DNA of 64,000 nucleotides from JAOUGY01 sp963792365. Its GTDB lineage: Bacteria > Actinomycetota > Acidimicrobiia > Spongiisociales > ZC4RG35. The stretch lies in contig CAWBVW010000008.1 of assembly GCA_963792365.1 (NCBI GenBank), forward strand, positions 372,001 through 436,000, written 5' to 3'. A model generated the notes under the pieces. That model had not been told where the DNA came from. It saw nothing but the letters and a program-made list of their open reading frames with translations, and did no database searches. Below are positions 52,587-60,941 of the stretch, piece by piece (position 1 is the stretch's first letter; every line of letters begins with the position of its first letter). A program made the position numbers and the translations under genes.

Positions 52587-52600
52587 GGGTCTTTGGTCCT
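52587..52600. promoter_or_regulatory. Candidate DosR/DevR-type box upstream of the CBS gene
   Basis: GGGTCTTTGGTCCT fits GGGnCnnnnGnCC with one mismatch in the last base. It lies 74 bp upstream of the CBS-protein GTG, in the 117-bp gap after the ATPase. Pattern match only. Confidence 0.45.
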
Positions 52601-52673
52601 GCCAGTCATGACTCTCCGCCCTGCTCCAGCGGTTCGGTTCGGGCGAGCATGTGGAGTGAGACGGAGGTGCGAA

Positions 52674-53060
52674 GTGGAAATCAGAACCTTGGTTGGTGGA
52701 ACCGCCAGCGTTTGCGGACCCGACCTGACGGTGTCCGCCGCGGCGCAGGTCATGGTGGAGGAGAGGATCGGATCGATCGGCGTGGTCGATCAGGGCCGGC
52801 TGGTCGGAATCTTCACCGAGCGTGATGCGCTTCGGGCCGCTGCCGACGGATCCGACCCCACACGGCAGGTGGTGGGAGATTGGATGACTCCGGATCCCGA
52901 CGTGCTTTCCCCTCAGGTCGACGTCGAAGACGCGGCCGAGTGGCTACTCGCAACCGGGTATCGCCACCTCCCTGTCGTTGAAGATGGGGCGCTGCTCGGC
53001 ATCGTCTCGATCAAGGACGTCCTCTGGGCCCTCCGGGAGCCGATAGGAAGGGGGGGCTGA
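52674..53060 (+). CDS. Two-CBS-domain protein (Hrp1-like)
   Basis: A 128-residue protein made of two CBS motifs: AAQVMVEERIGSIGVVDQGR to GIFTERDALRAAA, and DAAEWLLATGYRHLPVVEDG to GIVSIKDVLWAL. Architecture and size match Hrp1 of Mycobacterium tuberculosis, strongly induced by hypoxia through DosR. CBS pairs bind adenosine nucleotides. The GTG at 52674 follows GGAGG. It begins a short operon with the next two genes. Confidence 0.82.
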   Translation: MEIRTLVGGTASVCGPDLTVSAAAQVMVEERIGSIGVVDQGRLVGIFTERDALRAAADGSDPTRQVVGDWMTPDPDVLSPQVDVEDAAEWLLATGYRHLPVVEDGALLGIVSIKDVLWALREPIGRGG

Positions 53061-53061
53061 C

Positions 53062-53532
53062 ATGGCGAAGATCAGTCGCGAGATACGACTCGGCGTGTCG
53101 ATGGCCTCGGCGGTCAAGCTGCTCGAGGACTGCCCGCAGGAGCTCCTCGGTTCGGATTCGGCGTCGCTGTCGGTGGATGTCTTCGGGTTCGAGGTGGCTC
53201 ACCCGATTCGAGTCGTGTGTGGTGAGCTGGTGGTGATGGACGCCCCGCTCGAGATGGCCGTCGTCCCATTCACGATCGAGGCCGATCCGGAATCCGGTTC
53301 GTTTCCTGTTCTGAGCGCGGAGATCGAGGTCGTCGCAGTGCACAGCGGGGGAGTGAGTCTCGCCTTGGAGGGCGAGTACCGGCCACCCGCAGGTGCCGTC
53401 GGGGCGATCGCTGATCGGCTCGGCCTGCATCATGTGGCGGAAGCCGCGATCGATGGCTACTTCGGAGCGATCACCCGGCGGTTTGGCAAGGCGGCTGCCG
53501 CTCTGGATGCCCTTTCGGGTGTGCCGATCTGA
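53062..53532 (+). CDS. Unknown protein, paralogue A of a tandem pair
   Basis: A 156-residue soluble protein, probably alpha/beta. It shares with the next gene the C-terminal pattern YRPPxGAVGxIxDRLxLHxVAE and a following helix (AAIDGYFGAITRRFGKAAAA). The first half, with SLSVDVFGFEVAHPIRV, may be a beta-sheet as in SRPBCC-like folds. I recognise no named family. It is 1 bp after the CBS gene. Confidence 0.65.
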   Translation: MAKISREIRLGVSMASAVKLLEDCPQELLGSDSASLSVDVFGFEVAHPIRVVCGELVVMDAPLEMAVVPFTIEADPESGSFPVLSAEIEVVAVHSGGVSLALEGEYRPPAGAVGAIADRLGLHHVAEAAIDGYFGAITRRFGKAAAALDALSGVPI

Positions 53533-53558
53533 CAACGTGCCCCGTGGGGGGAGCCGAT

Positions 53559-54044
53559 ATGCTGGTGTATGACTTCATCGAGATAGCGCGACCGTTCGAT
53601 CTCGTCGTGCGCATGTTGAGCAGCGCCGAGGACGAGTTCCAGGTGTGGGCATCTGCTGCCTTCCAGCGCGGCGAAGAGCTCGCTGTCGGTCCCCGTTCCG
53701 GCGTGTCGGCGCCCATCCAGCTGCAGCTCGGAAAGCCCATCGCCGGGTTGGAAACCGTGACCATCCCCATGTCGTGGATCGCATCATCGGGCACGCGGTT
53801 GTTTCCCCGGATGGACGCCGAAGTCGTCGTGTCCCCGCTCGGTGCATCCAGCACGCACCTCGAGTTCAGGGGCAGCTATCGGCCGCCGCTCGATGGCGTG
53901 GGTCGCCTGCTCGACCAGCTCGCCCTCCATCGGGTTGCAGAGTCCACTGTGCGGAACTTCCTCGAGCGCTTGTCCGAGGCTGTGATCGTGGAAACCAAGG
54001 TCCTGGCACCGGATCCGATGATCATGCCGGAAGCTCGACCATGA
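53559..54044 (+). CDS. Unknown protein, paralogue B of a tandem pair
   Basis: A 161-residue protein. IEIARPFDLVVRMLSSAEDE is followed by a beta-rich middle with VTIPMSWIASSG, and the shared ending YRPPLDGVGRLLDQLALHRV then AESTVRNFLERLSEAV. The layout suggests an SRPBCC-like ligand-binding fold. The ATG at 53559 has GGGGGAG upstream. The 3' end overlaps the convergent kinase gene by 23 bp. Pairing with a hypoxia-type CBS gene suggests stress expression. Confidence 0.65.
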   Translation: MLVYDFIEIARPFDLVVRMLSSAEDEFQVWASAAFQRGEELAVGPRSGVSAPIQLQLGKPIAGLETVTIPMSWIASSGTRLFPRMDAEVVVSPLGASSTHLEFRGSYRPPLDGVGRLLDQLALHRVAESTVRNFLERLSEAVIVETKVLAPDPMIMPEARP

Positions 54045-55164
54045 CCTTGGTGCCGCTGCCCGGCGCCGACTCGATCTGAAGGCTGCCCGCTCGGTCGGCG
54101 GTGCGAGCAAAGAGGTTGTCGAGGCCCATCCCGCGCCGGACCTCCGCCTGATCGAATCCGACGCCGTCATCCCAGACCGCAAGGATCACGCCGCGATCCC
54201 CCATCCGTCCGGAAACGGTCATCGCACGAGGCTGACCGTGGCGGACGGCGTTCGACACAGACTCCCTGATGATGGCGAGCACGTCGTCGAGGAGTTGTGG
54301 CGAACATGAAGTCAGTTGCTCGACATCGAGTGTCACCTCGATGGGGCGGTCGCCGATGAGTCGGTCGACCATCCGGCTGATGGTTCGCGGCGGGTCGGCA
54401 AGGGTGGACCCGAACGACCGGATGTCGAATATGAACGTACGAAGCGAGGAGATGGCCTGATCGATGCGCTCGATTGCTTCGTCCAGGCGCCGAGCCTGCC
54501 CCTCGTCCTCGATGCCCATGGACAAGCCCTGCAGCCCAAGCCCCGTCGCAAAGAGATCCTGGATCACGGAGTCGTGGAGGTCGCGGGCTATGCGCTCCCG
54601 GTCTTCGGCCAGCGCCACCCGGGTCAGGCGCTCGTGAAGGCGCGAGGCCGACACGGCGGACCCGGCGACTGCTGCCAGGGCGATGACCAATTGTTCGTCG
54701 TCGACCGTGAACCCCCCTTCCTTCTCCGCCAGATAGAGGTTGCCGAAGACGTGGTCGCCGACCTGAACTGGCACCCCCAAGAATGCTGTCATCGGGGGGT
54801 GGCCGGGGGGAAAGCCCGATGAGCTTGGATGGTCCGCAATACGGTCGAGTCTGATCGGCTCCGGGTGCTCGATCAGAACACCGAGGACTCCCTTGCCGAC
54901 CGGTGGCGACCCGATTCGCGCCGCCTCCTCAGGGGTCATGCCCTCGTAGATGAAGTCTGCCAGGGTACCGTGCTCTCCCAGCACTCCGATCGCTCCGTAG
55001 GAGGCTTCTGTGGCCTCGATTGCCATTTGCACGGTGGTCCGCAGAACCGAGCGGAGTTCGACCTGACCGGCCACGGCCGCAGCAGCTTCGATCAGCATCG
55101 AGAAGCGGTCCAGCGGCATTCGATCCATGAGGGCTCTGATCGTAATAGCGTCTGGTCCGACCAT
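54022..55164 (-). CDS. GAF-domain sensor histidine kinase, DevS/DosT-like
   Basis: A protein of about 380 residues. One GAF domain (about 30-170) has SYGAIGVLGE, FIYEGMTPEEAARIG, GFPPGHPPMTAFLGVPVQV and GNLYLAEKEGGF, close to the first GAF domain of mycobacterial DevS. The HisKA_3 box is RIARDLHDSVIQDLFATGL (phospho-His). The ATPase has VSNAVRHGQPR, DDGVGFD and GMGLDNLFARTADRAG. DevS/DosT bind haem and sense O2, NO and CO; only one GAF is present here, so haem binding is unproven. A TTG at 55212 is an alternative start. Divergent from its regulator. Confidence 0.87.
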   Translation of the reverse strand: MVGPDAITIRALMDRMPLDRFSMLIEAAAAVAGQVELRSVLRTTVQMAIEATEASYGAIGVLGEHGTLADFIYEGMTPEEAARIGSPPVGKGVLGVLIEHPEPIRLDRIADHPSSSGFPPGHPPMTAFLGVPVQVGDHVFGNLYLAEKEGGFTVDDEQLVIALAAVAGSAVSASRLHERLTRVALAEDRERIARDLHDSVIQDLFATGLGLQGLSMGIEDEGQARRLDEAIERIDQAISSLRTFIFDIRSFGSTLADPPRTISRMVDRLIGDRPIEVTLDVEQLTSCSPQLLDDVLAIIRESVSNAVRHGQPRAMTVSGRMGDRGVILAVWDDGVGFDQAEVRRGMGLDNLFARTADRAGSLQIESAPGSGTKVMVELPA

Positions 55165-55237
55165 CGAAAGCGCGTGATCGCCCGAGTGAGTACCGACTTG
55201 CGTCTGGCCCAATTAGCCTTGCGCCAGAGGTGATTGA

Positions 55238-55915
55238 ATGAGAGTCCTGTTGGTGGACGACCACGAAGTGGTCCGAGAGGGATTACGAGCCATGCTCGAC
55301 GCCGTCGAGGACATCGAAGTGGTCGGCACCGCAGCAACCGCGGCCGAGGCCGTGCGACGTGTGGGGTTCGACGATCCGGAGATCGTTGTGCTCGACGTCC
55401 GCCTGCCCGATGGGTCGGGTGTCGAGGTGTGCCGTGAGATTCGTGAGAGGTTTCCCGAGGTGAAGGTGCTGATTCTCACCTCGTTCGCCGACGAGGAAGC
55501 CCTGATGTCGGCCATCATCGCCGGCGCCGCCGGATACGTGCTCAAGCGAATCAAGGGCCAGGATCTGGTCGAGTCGATTCGTCGCGTCGGTCGGGGCGAA
55601 TCGCTCCTCGACCCCGACATGACCGAGCGGTTGTTCAGACGACTTCGAGGTGACGAGCCGGGGGACCCCCTGCTGGCCCGGCTGTCTCCCCAGGAGCGGA
55701 CGATCCTCGAGCACATCGCCGAAGGCCAGACCAACCGGCAGATCGCCGAGGCGATGTTCCTGGCGGAGAAGACTGTGAAGAACTACGTGTCGAACATGCT
55801 CGCCAAGATGGGCATGCACCGCCGGAGTGAGGCCGCCGCCTACATGGCCCGTCTGTCGGCGAACCAAGGTGAGGAATACCCGCCAGAGGAATGGCCGGAC
55901 GGTCGCGGACCGTGA
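55238..55915 (+). CDS. devR: NarL/FixJ-family response regulator, DevR/DosR-like
   Basis: A 225-residue protein. The receiver domain has VDDHEVVREG, phospho-acceptor Asp53 in VVLDVRLPDGSG, LTSFADEEA and the Lys in YVLKRIKG. The LuxR-type helix-turn-helix reads SPQERTILEHIAEGQTNRQI and FLAEKTVKNYVSNMLAKMGM. The KTVKNYVS recognition helix is essentially that of mycobacterial DevR, which binds GGGnCnnnnGnCCC sites. The kinase next door is its likely partner. A dormancy/hypoxia role is inferred. Confidence 0.87.
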   Translation: MRVLLVDDHEVVREGLRAMLDAVEDIEVVGTAATAAEAVRRVGFDDPEIVVLDVRLPDGSGVEVCREIRERFPEVKVLILTSFADEEALMSAIIAGAAGYVLKRIKGQDLVESIRRVGRGESLLDPDMTERLFRRLRGDEPGDPLLARLSPQERTILEHIAEGQTNRQIAEAMFLAEKTVKNYVSNMLAKMGMHRRSEAAAYMARLSANQGEEYPPEEWPDGRGP

Positions 55916-55975
55916 CGGTTCGGTAGGTAGTCGACTCCGCGCACTATTGTCGCCGGACCAACCACCCCGAGGATC

Positions 55976-56542
55976 ATGGCGCGTCCCGCATCAACCAAGA
56001 AGGCCGAGGTCGTCGAGCAAGCCCGGGAGATCCCCTGGAAGCCGCTCGCCGTCGTCGCCGTGGTCGCCGCCGCGATCGCCGCGATCGTGTTCTTCGATCC
56101 TCAGCCACCCGGTGTCACGTTCCCGAGCCTCGGGAACGTCCACATTGCATCACCGGATCAGCCTCATACGCCCTACAACTCCTCGCCGCCGTCGTCGGGG
56201 CCGCACCTCGGCGTGCTCGCCGAGTGGGGAACTCACGAGGACCCGGTGCCAGAGGAGCTCTTCATCCACAACCTCGAAGACGGTGGCGTGGTTTTCACCT
56301 ACGATTGTCCCGACGGATGCGATGACCTCGTGGCCGGGTTGACCGAGATCGTCGATGCCGGTTCCCGCCGGTTGATGACTCCGTACTCGGGCATCCAGTA
56401 CGATGGGGATACGTTCCGAGCTGCCGCCATCGCATGGACCAAGGTGTACTACTTCGACGAGATCACCGACGACGTGCGCTCGGACCTCGAGACATTCGTC
56501 GACCTGTACGAGGGTGTCGATCATCACGTGAGCTCGAATTGA
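55976..56542 (+). CDS. DUF3105 membrane-anchored protein
   Basis: A 188-residue protein. A cytoplasmic basic start is followed by one membrane helix (about 24-42, LAVVAVVAAAIAAIVFF), then an extracytoplasmic DUF3105 domain: PYNSSPPSSGPHLGVLAEWG, LFIHNLEDGGVVFTYDCPDG and a C-terminal helix. The His in SGPH and the HNLE motif suggest metal binding, as does the Cys pair CPDGC. Function of the family is unknown. It sits 1 bp before the hydrolase gene. Confidence 0.8.
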   Translation: MARPASTKKAEVVEQAREIPWKPLAVVAVVAAAIAAIVFFDPQPPGVTFPSLGNVHIASPDQPHTPYNSSPPSSGPHLGVLAEWGTHEDPVPEELFIHNLEDGGVVFTYDCPDGCDDLVAGLTEIVDAGSRRLMTPYSGIQYDGDTFRAAAIAWTKVYYFDEITDDVRSDLETFVDLYEGVDHHVSSN

Positions 56543-56543
56543 C

Positions 56544-57419
56544 GTGAAGTCCTTCGATGGCGCTGAGATTGCCGTCACCGTGGTCGAAGGGGATGGATCT
56601 GGAGTGAACGTGTGGTTGTCGCACGCCACGGGCTTCTGTGGCGCCTGCTGGCGACCGGTGGTCGATCTCCTGGTTCGCAACGTGGCACGTCTGGTGATGT
56701 GGGACTTTCGTGGCCACGGCCGATCACAGCGCTCCCCTTTGCCCGTCTCGTGGTGGACGATGGGCGGCGACGTCATCGAGATACGGTCTGCGTTCGCCTC
56801 AGACGGCGACCTCCATCTCGGCGTGGGGCATTCGATGGGCGGCGCTGCCCTCGTGATGGCCGAGATCACCCGGCCAGGATCCTTCGATGGATTGGTCTTG
56901 GCGGAACCGATCCTGGTCGGCGATCCGGTTCATCGGACTTCGTATCCGCTCGCCGATGTCGTTCGAAAGCGTCGAAGTCACTTCGAGAGCCGCGATCGGG
57001 CGGCCCGGAACTTCGAGCGCAAGGCTCCGTTCTCGCACTGGCACGCCGACGCTCTCACCGGCTACGTCGAGGACGGCCTGGTCGACCGCCCCGATGGCCT
57101 CTCGTTGTCGTGCGCCCCCGATTTCGAGGCTGAGGTCTACGACGCCGCCCATGCGCACGGCGCCTTGCGGATGTTGCACGCCGTGACCGCTCCAACAACC
57201 GTCATGGTGGGTGACGAGTCGGACACCTACGACGTGAATTGGGCTGGCACCATCGCCCGGTCGATGGTGGCCGGAGACTTGGTGGTCGTCGCCGGGGGAG
57301 ATCACTTCATTCCGATGGAGCATCCGGCCCTCGTCGCCCGCCAGGTCGATCGCATGATCGATCGTCTCGCCGGGGCGCGCCCTGCGACGCCGGTCGAACC
57401 TACGAGAGCGCGGCCGTGA
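56544..57419 (+). CDS. Alpha/beta-fold hydrolase
   Basis: A 291-residue protein. LSHATGFCGACWRPV is the oxyanion region, MWDFRGHGRS the strand-4 motif, GVGHSMGGAALVMAE the nucleophile elbow, MVGDESDTYD the acid and GDHFIPMEHP the His. It overlaps menA at the 3' ends (convergent). An esterase/lipase role is likely; a menaquinone MenH role is possible given nearby men genes but not supported by a diagnostic motif. Confidence 0.8.
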   Translation: MKSFDGAEIAVTVVEGDGSGVNVWLSHATGFCGACWRPVVDLLVRNVARLVMWDFRGHGRSQRSPLPVSWWTMGGDVIEIRSAFASDGDLHLGVGHSMGGAALVMAEITRPGSFDGLVLAEPILVGDPVHRTSYPLADVVRKRRSHFESRDRAARNFERKAPFSHWHADALTGYVEDGLVDRPDGLSLSCAPDFEAEVYDAAHAHGALRMLHAVTAPTTVMVGDESDTYDVNWAGTIARSMVAGDLVVVAGGDHFIPMEHPALVARQVDRMIDRLAGARPATPVEPTRARP

Positions 57420-58284
57420 TGGCGAGACTCAGGGCAACGGCGAGCTGAAGCCGAGCGGTCCCAGCGAGCAGACCGATGAGCTGCACCGGATCCTCTGCCG
57501 TTCGCGCCGTGGCCACCAGGGGAATCGACAAGCCGGCCCACAGTGCCGCGATCGCGGTCATCGGCGCAGTGATGCCGATGACTGGACCCAGTGCGATCAA
57601 CAGGAAGGAGCCGAGGACCGCCCCGGCATAGAGCGTCCGGGTCCGGTCTCGCCCAATCACCACCGCCAGCGTCCGTTTGCCGGCACGCGTATCGGTCTCG
57701 ATGTCGCGCAGATTGTTGGCGACGAGGATCGCCGCCGCCAGCAATCCCATCACCACCCCGAACCACCAGGCGTCGGCCGGAGCGGTCCGATCGTGGACAT
57801 ATCGGGTTCCGACGGTTGCCACGAGCCCGAAGAACACGAACACTGCCGCCTCTCCAAGGGCGCGATATCCATATGGGATCGGCCCGCCCACGTAGGTGAG
57901 CATCGCGGCGACCGACGCCACGCCGATGACAGCAACCACCCAGCCGGCGATGGTGATCAGGTAGACGCCTGCCGCAGCTGCGACCGCGATGGCCGCCCAA
58001 GTGGCGAGCCACATCTGTCCGGCCCCGATGACGCCCACCGTGACCATTCGAGGCGGTCCCACCCGCTCGTCGTCGGCACCGCGTTTGGCGTCCGATACGT
58101 CGTTGGCGAAATTCGCCGCCACTTGGATGGCGAGCGCTCCGGTCAGCGCGGCCATGCCGGAGCCCGGTCGAAAGGATCCGTCGCCGGCGGCGAGGCCACT
58201 GCCGACGAGAACAGGCGCGACTGCCGCGGGAAGCGTGCGCGGTCGAGCCGCGATCAGCCACGCTCTGCCGGGTGAGATCTCCAT
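57400..58284 (-). CDS. menA: 1,4-dihydroxy-2-naphthoate polyprenyltransferase
   Basis: A 294-residue UbiA-family membrane prenyltransferase with about nine helices. The two Asp-rich motifs are NFANDVSDAKRGADD (about 60-74) and NNLRDIETDTRAGKRTLAV (about 190-208). ARPRTLPAAVAPVLVG at the N-terminus is typical of MenA. It attaches the isoprenoid tail in menaquinone synthesis. menB and menE lie 1.6-4 kb further on. Confidence 0.93.
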   Translation of the reverse strand: MEISPGRAWLIAARPRTLPAAVAPVLVGSGLAAGDGSFRPGSGMAALTGALAIQVAANFANDVSDAKRGADDERVGPPRMVTVGVIGAGQMWLATWAAIAVAAAAGVYLITIAGWVVAVIGVASVAAMLTYVGGPIPYGYRALGEAAVFVFFGLVATVGTRYVHDRTAPADAWWFGVVMGLLAAAILVANNLRDIETDTRAGKRTLAVVIGRDRTRTLYAGAVLGSFLLIALGPVIGITAPMTAIAALWAGLSIPLVATARTAEDPVQLIGLLAGTARLQLAVALSLAITAALS

Positions 58285-58288
58285 TGCA

Positions 58289-59077
58289 TCAGGCTAGGGA
58301 GTCGGGCCGCGACGAGTGTCGCGCTCTCATGACCGCCTCACGACGGGCCATGATCATCGCCATGAGTCCCGCAGCCGCCAGCAGGCCGATGGCGGTACGC
58401 ATTGCGGCGGGGCCGTGCCCCGAGAGCGGTGTGATCGTGAGTGCGGCTGCGGCCGTTGCCAGCCCCAGTTGAAAAGCCGACACCGGGATCACCGAGGCCG
58501 GGCGGAACTCCAAGAGCGCGCTCGCCACGAATGCGACCGCCAGCGCCCACGGCACCAGCAGCGCCGGGGTAGCCCCTTCGAGCGGGTTGGCGCCGGCCCA
58601 CGCCAGCAACCCGTGCCATCCCGCCCAGGCCAACCCGACCGCGATACTCGACTGGAGCGGCGGCCAGGCCATTCGGATGGCGGGATACAGATATCCCCAC
58701 CAGCCCAACTCCGCCAGGACAACCCCGCACAGGGCCAGCCAGAACGTGAGTCCCATCGGCGACGTGAGGATCCTGGCCGTACGGGTCAGCACCATCGAAA
58801 GCACGACGATGAACGGTCCGGTGACGAGGGCAAGTACGGCGATCTCGATGCGGAACCTCAGTCCTATGACCTCGGCGAGGCCCAGACGATGCTGAATCGC
58901 AAGCCCGAGACCTACGACTCCGGGAGCCACCAAGGCCGGGAGCGCGAACAGCTCGTTCGAAGCCAGAGTGGCAGCAGCCAGAAACACCATCGTGAGCCCG
59001 CCGGTGAGCAGTACGAACGCACCAACACGGGGGGCAACCTCGACCGTCTTTTCTTGGCGTGTCTCGCCGCGCACCAT
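58289..59077 (-). CDS. CPBP-like intramembrane protease family protein, degenerate
   Basis: A 262-residue protein with about eight membrane helices. AELGWWGYLYPAIRM and AWAGWHGLLAWAG resemble the CPBP (CAAX protease/bacteriocin-processing) motifs EExxxR and the following His motif. The Glu pair and Arg are not intact (ELGWWG instead of EEGWRG), so activity is doubtful. The ATG at 59077 is preferred; the frame runs into the divergent gene. It begins 4 bp after menA in the same direction of transcription. Confidence 0.65.
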   Translation of the reverse strand: MVRGETRQEKTVEVAPRVGAFVLLTGGLTMVFLAAATLASNELFALPALVAPGVVGLGLAIQHRLGLAEVIGLRFRIEIAVLALVTGPFIVVLSMVLTRTARILTSPMGLTFWLALCGVVLAELGWWGYLYPAIRMAWPPLQSSIAVGLAWAGWHGLLAWAGANPLEGATPALLVPWALAVAFVASALLEFRPASVIPVSAFQLGLATAAAALTITPLSGHGPAAMRTAIGLLAAAGLMAMIMARREAVMRARHSSRPDSLA

Positions 59078-59132
59078 GTGGATCGCCCCATCCCCGGCGA
59101 TTCCGGGCCCGGTCGGAGACTCTAATCTCTCG

Positions 59133-59807
59133 GTGCCGATGCCGTTCGACCTCTCGATCAGCCCGACCACCCTGCTCGCCATGTGGGCGAGTGGCATCGC
59201 AGTGGCCACCGCGTTCGTGGCGTGGTGGCGGGTGGTGGGAGCCGGCTATCTCTGGACTGCCGGGGGAGCGGTGCTTCTCGCCGGCGCGGCCGCCGCCACG
59301 GCAGGTCCGTTGGCGGCGGTGGGGGCAGCCGGCACGGTTGCGGCGATCCTGTTGGCGCGGCGTACTCCAATCGCCGCCGTTGCGTTCGGCGTGGGCGGGC
59401 TCGGCTTCCTGGGGCACGCCGTCGCCCAGTCGCCGTCGGACGGTCTCCTGGCGGTTTCGGGTGCGCTGGCGCTGGGCGGCACCTCCGCCGAGATGCTCCT
59501 CGGCCATTGGTATCTGGTCGACCCCAAGTTGCCCCGTTGGGCGCTCCGTCGGCTCGACGCAAGCGGAATCGCAGGCCTGGTGCTCGATGCCGGCGTCGTC
59601 ATCGCGATGGGAGGTCTCGCCGGGGCAGGAGCGGTCGGCTGGGCCTTCGTGGTGCTCGCCCTCGTGAGCGTGCTCATGATGCTCGGCGTCTGGTTCTCGC
59701 TGAAAGAGCAGGGATACGAGAGTGTGATGGCCGCCACGGGTCTGTCCTATCTGTCGGTCCTCACTGCGCTCGGTACGGTGGCGCTCGGCCGATTCCTCGT
59801 CGCCTGA
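59133..59807 (+). CDS. Multi-pass membrane protein of unknown function
   Basis: A 224-residue protein with about seven hydrophobic helices (for example AMWASGIAVATAFVAWW, GWAFVVLALVSVLMMLGVWF). The loop GTSAEMLLGHWYLVDPKLPR has conserved-looking His and Trp residues. I recognise no family. GTG 59133 and ATG 59139 are both possible. Divergent from the CPBP-like gene, with menB convergent downstream. Confidence 0.6.
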   Translation: MPMPFDLSISPTTLLAMWASGIAVATAFVAWWRVVGAGYLWTAGGAVLLAGAAAATAGPLAAVGAAGTVAAILLARRTPIAAVAFGVGGLGFLGHAVAQSPSDGLLAVSGALALGGTSAEMLLGHWYLVDPKLPRWALRRLDASGIAGLVLDAGVVIAMGGLAGAGAVGWAFVVLALVSVLMMLGVWFSLKEQGYESVMAATGLSYLSVLTALGTVALGRFLVA

Positions 59808-59884
59808 GCGCTGATCACCAACCCTCGAGGACCTCTGCTCAGCTCCTGGACCTGCCCGCCACGAATCCCCGACCATGAGGCCCA

Positions 59885-60784
59885 TCAATACCACCAGGGG
59901 AATCGACCGAAGTCGGGCTCCCGCTTTTCGAGGAAGGCATCTCGTCCTTCTTTGGCCTCGTCGGTCATGTAACCGAGCCGGGTCGCCTCGCCTGCAAAGA
60001 TCTGTTGACCGACGAGGCCGTCGTCCACGAGGTTGAACGCAAACTTGAGCATGCGTTGAGCAGTCGGGGACTTGGCGGTGATCTCTCTGGCCCACTGCAA
60101 CGCTTCGGCCTCGAGGTTGGCGTGGGGGACGACGGCGTTGACCATCCCCATGTCGTGGGCCTCCCGGGCCGAGTAGTTCCGGCCGAGGAAGAAGATCTCC
60201 CTCGCTCGCTTCTGTCCGACCAACTTGGCCAGATATGCAGACCCGTATCCGGCGTCATAGGAGGCCACGTCGGCGTCGGTCTGCTTGAAGATGGCGTGCT
60301 CCTCGGAAGCCAGCGTCAGGTCGCACACGACGTGCAGCGAGTGTCCGCCGCCAACAGCCCATCCTGGCACCACGGCCATCACCACCTTGGGCATGAAGCG
60401 GATCAGCCGTTGCACTTCGAGAATGTGGAGCCTACCAAGGCGGGCCGGGTCGATCCCCGCGGCGGACTCGTCCTCGGAGTACTTGTATCCGTCGCGTCCT
60501 CGGATCCGCTGGTCGCCACCCGAGCAGAACGCCCAGCCTCCATCCTTGGGAGAAGGCCCGTTCCCCGTGAGGATCACCACTCCGACGTCGGACCAGCGCC
60601 GGGCATGCTCCAAGGCGGTGAAGAGCTCGTCGACGGTGTGGGGACGAAAGGCGTTGCGCACCTCGGGCCGATCGAAGGCAATCCGGACACAGCCCACCTG
60701 CTTGGCGCGGTGGTAGGTGATATCGCTGAAGTCGAAGCCAGGAACGATGTCCCACGCCTCGGGATCGAAGATGTCGCTGACCAT
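59885..60784 (-). CDS. menB: 1,4-dihydroxy-2-naphthoyl-CoA synthase
   Basis: A 299-residue crotonase-fold enzyme of menaquinone synthesis. GGWAFCSGGDQRIRGRDGY and WAVGGGHSLHVVCDLTLAS carry the oxyanion hole. DADVASYDAGYGSAYLAKLV includes the catalytic Asp/Gly region. The C-terminal REPDFGRFPWWY is diagnostic of MenB. It is divergent from menE. Confidence 0.95.
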   Translation of the reverse strand: MVSDIFDPEAWDIVPGFDFSDITYHRAKQVGCVRIAFDRPEVRNAFRPHTVDELFTALEHARRWSDVGVVILTGNGPSPKDGGWAFCSGGDQRIRGRDGYKYSEDESAAGIDPARLGRLHILEVQRLIRFMPKVVMAVVPGWAVGGGHSLHVVCDLTLASEEHAIFKQTDADVASYDAGYGSAYLAKLVGQKRAREIFFLGRNYSAREAHDMGMVNAVVPHANLEAEALQWAREITAKSPTAQRMLKFAFNLVDDGLVGQQIFAGEATRLGYMTDEAKEGRDAFLEKREPDFGRFPWWY

Positions 60785-60893
60785 GCGGGCACGCTAGACC
60801 ATCGCCATCCCTCGGCGGAGGTCAGGCGCCGCGACGCAGTCGGGTTTCCAGCGCGGCGCGCAGCGTCGCCGGGGTCATCTCGGTTCGCTCGAT

Positions 60894-60928
60894 GACGGAA
60901 ACGTTCTACGTTCTACGTTCCAACGGCG
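60894..60928. repeat. Heptanucleotide repeat tract (3-4 units)
   Basis: ACGTTCT, ACGTTCT, ACGTTCC (60901-60921), flanked by looser matches GACGGAA and AACGGCG. It lies between divergent menB and menE, 13 bp before the menE GTG. Confidence 0.55.
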
Positions 60929-60941
60929 CTACCTTCGGTGG

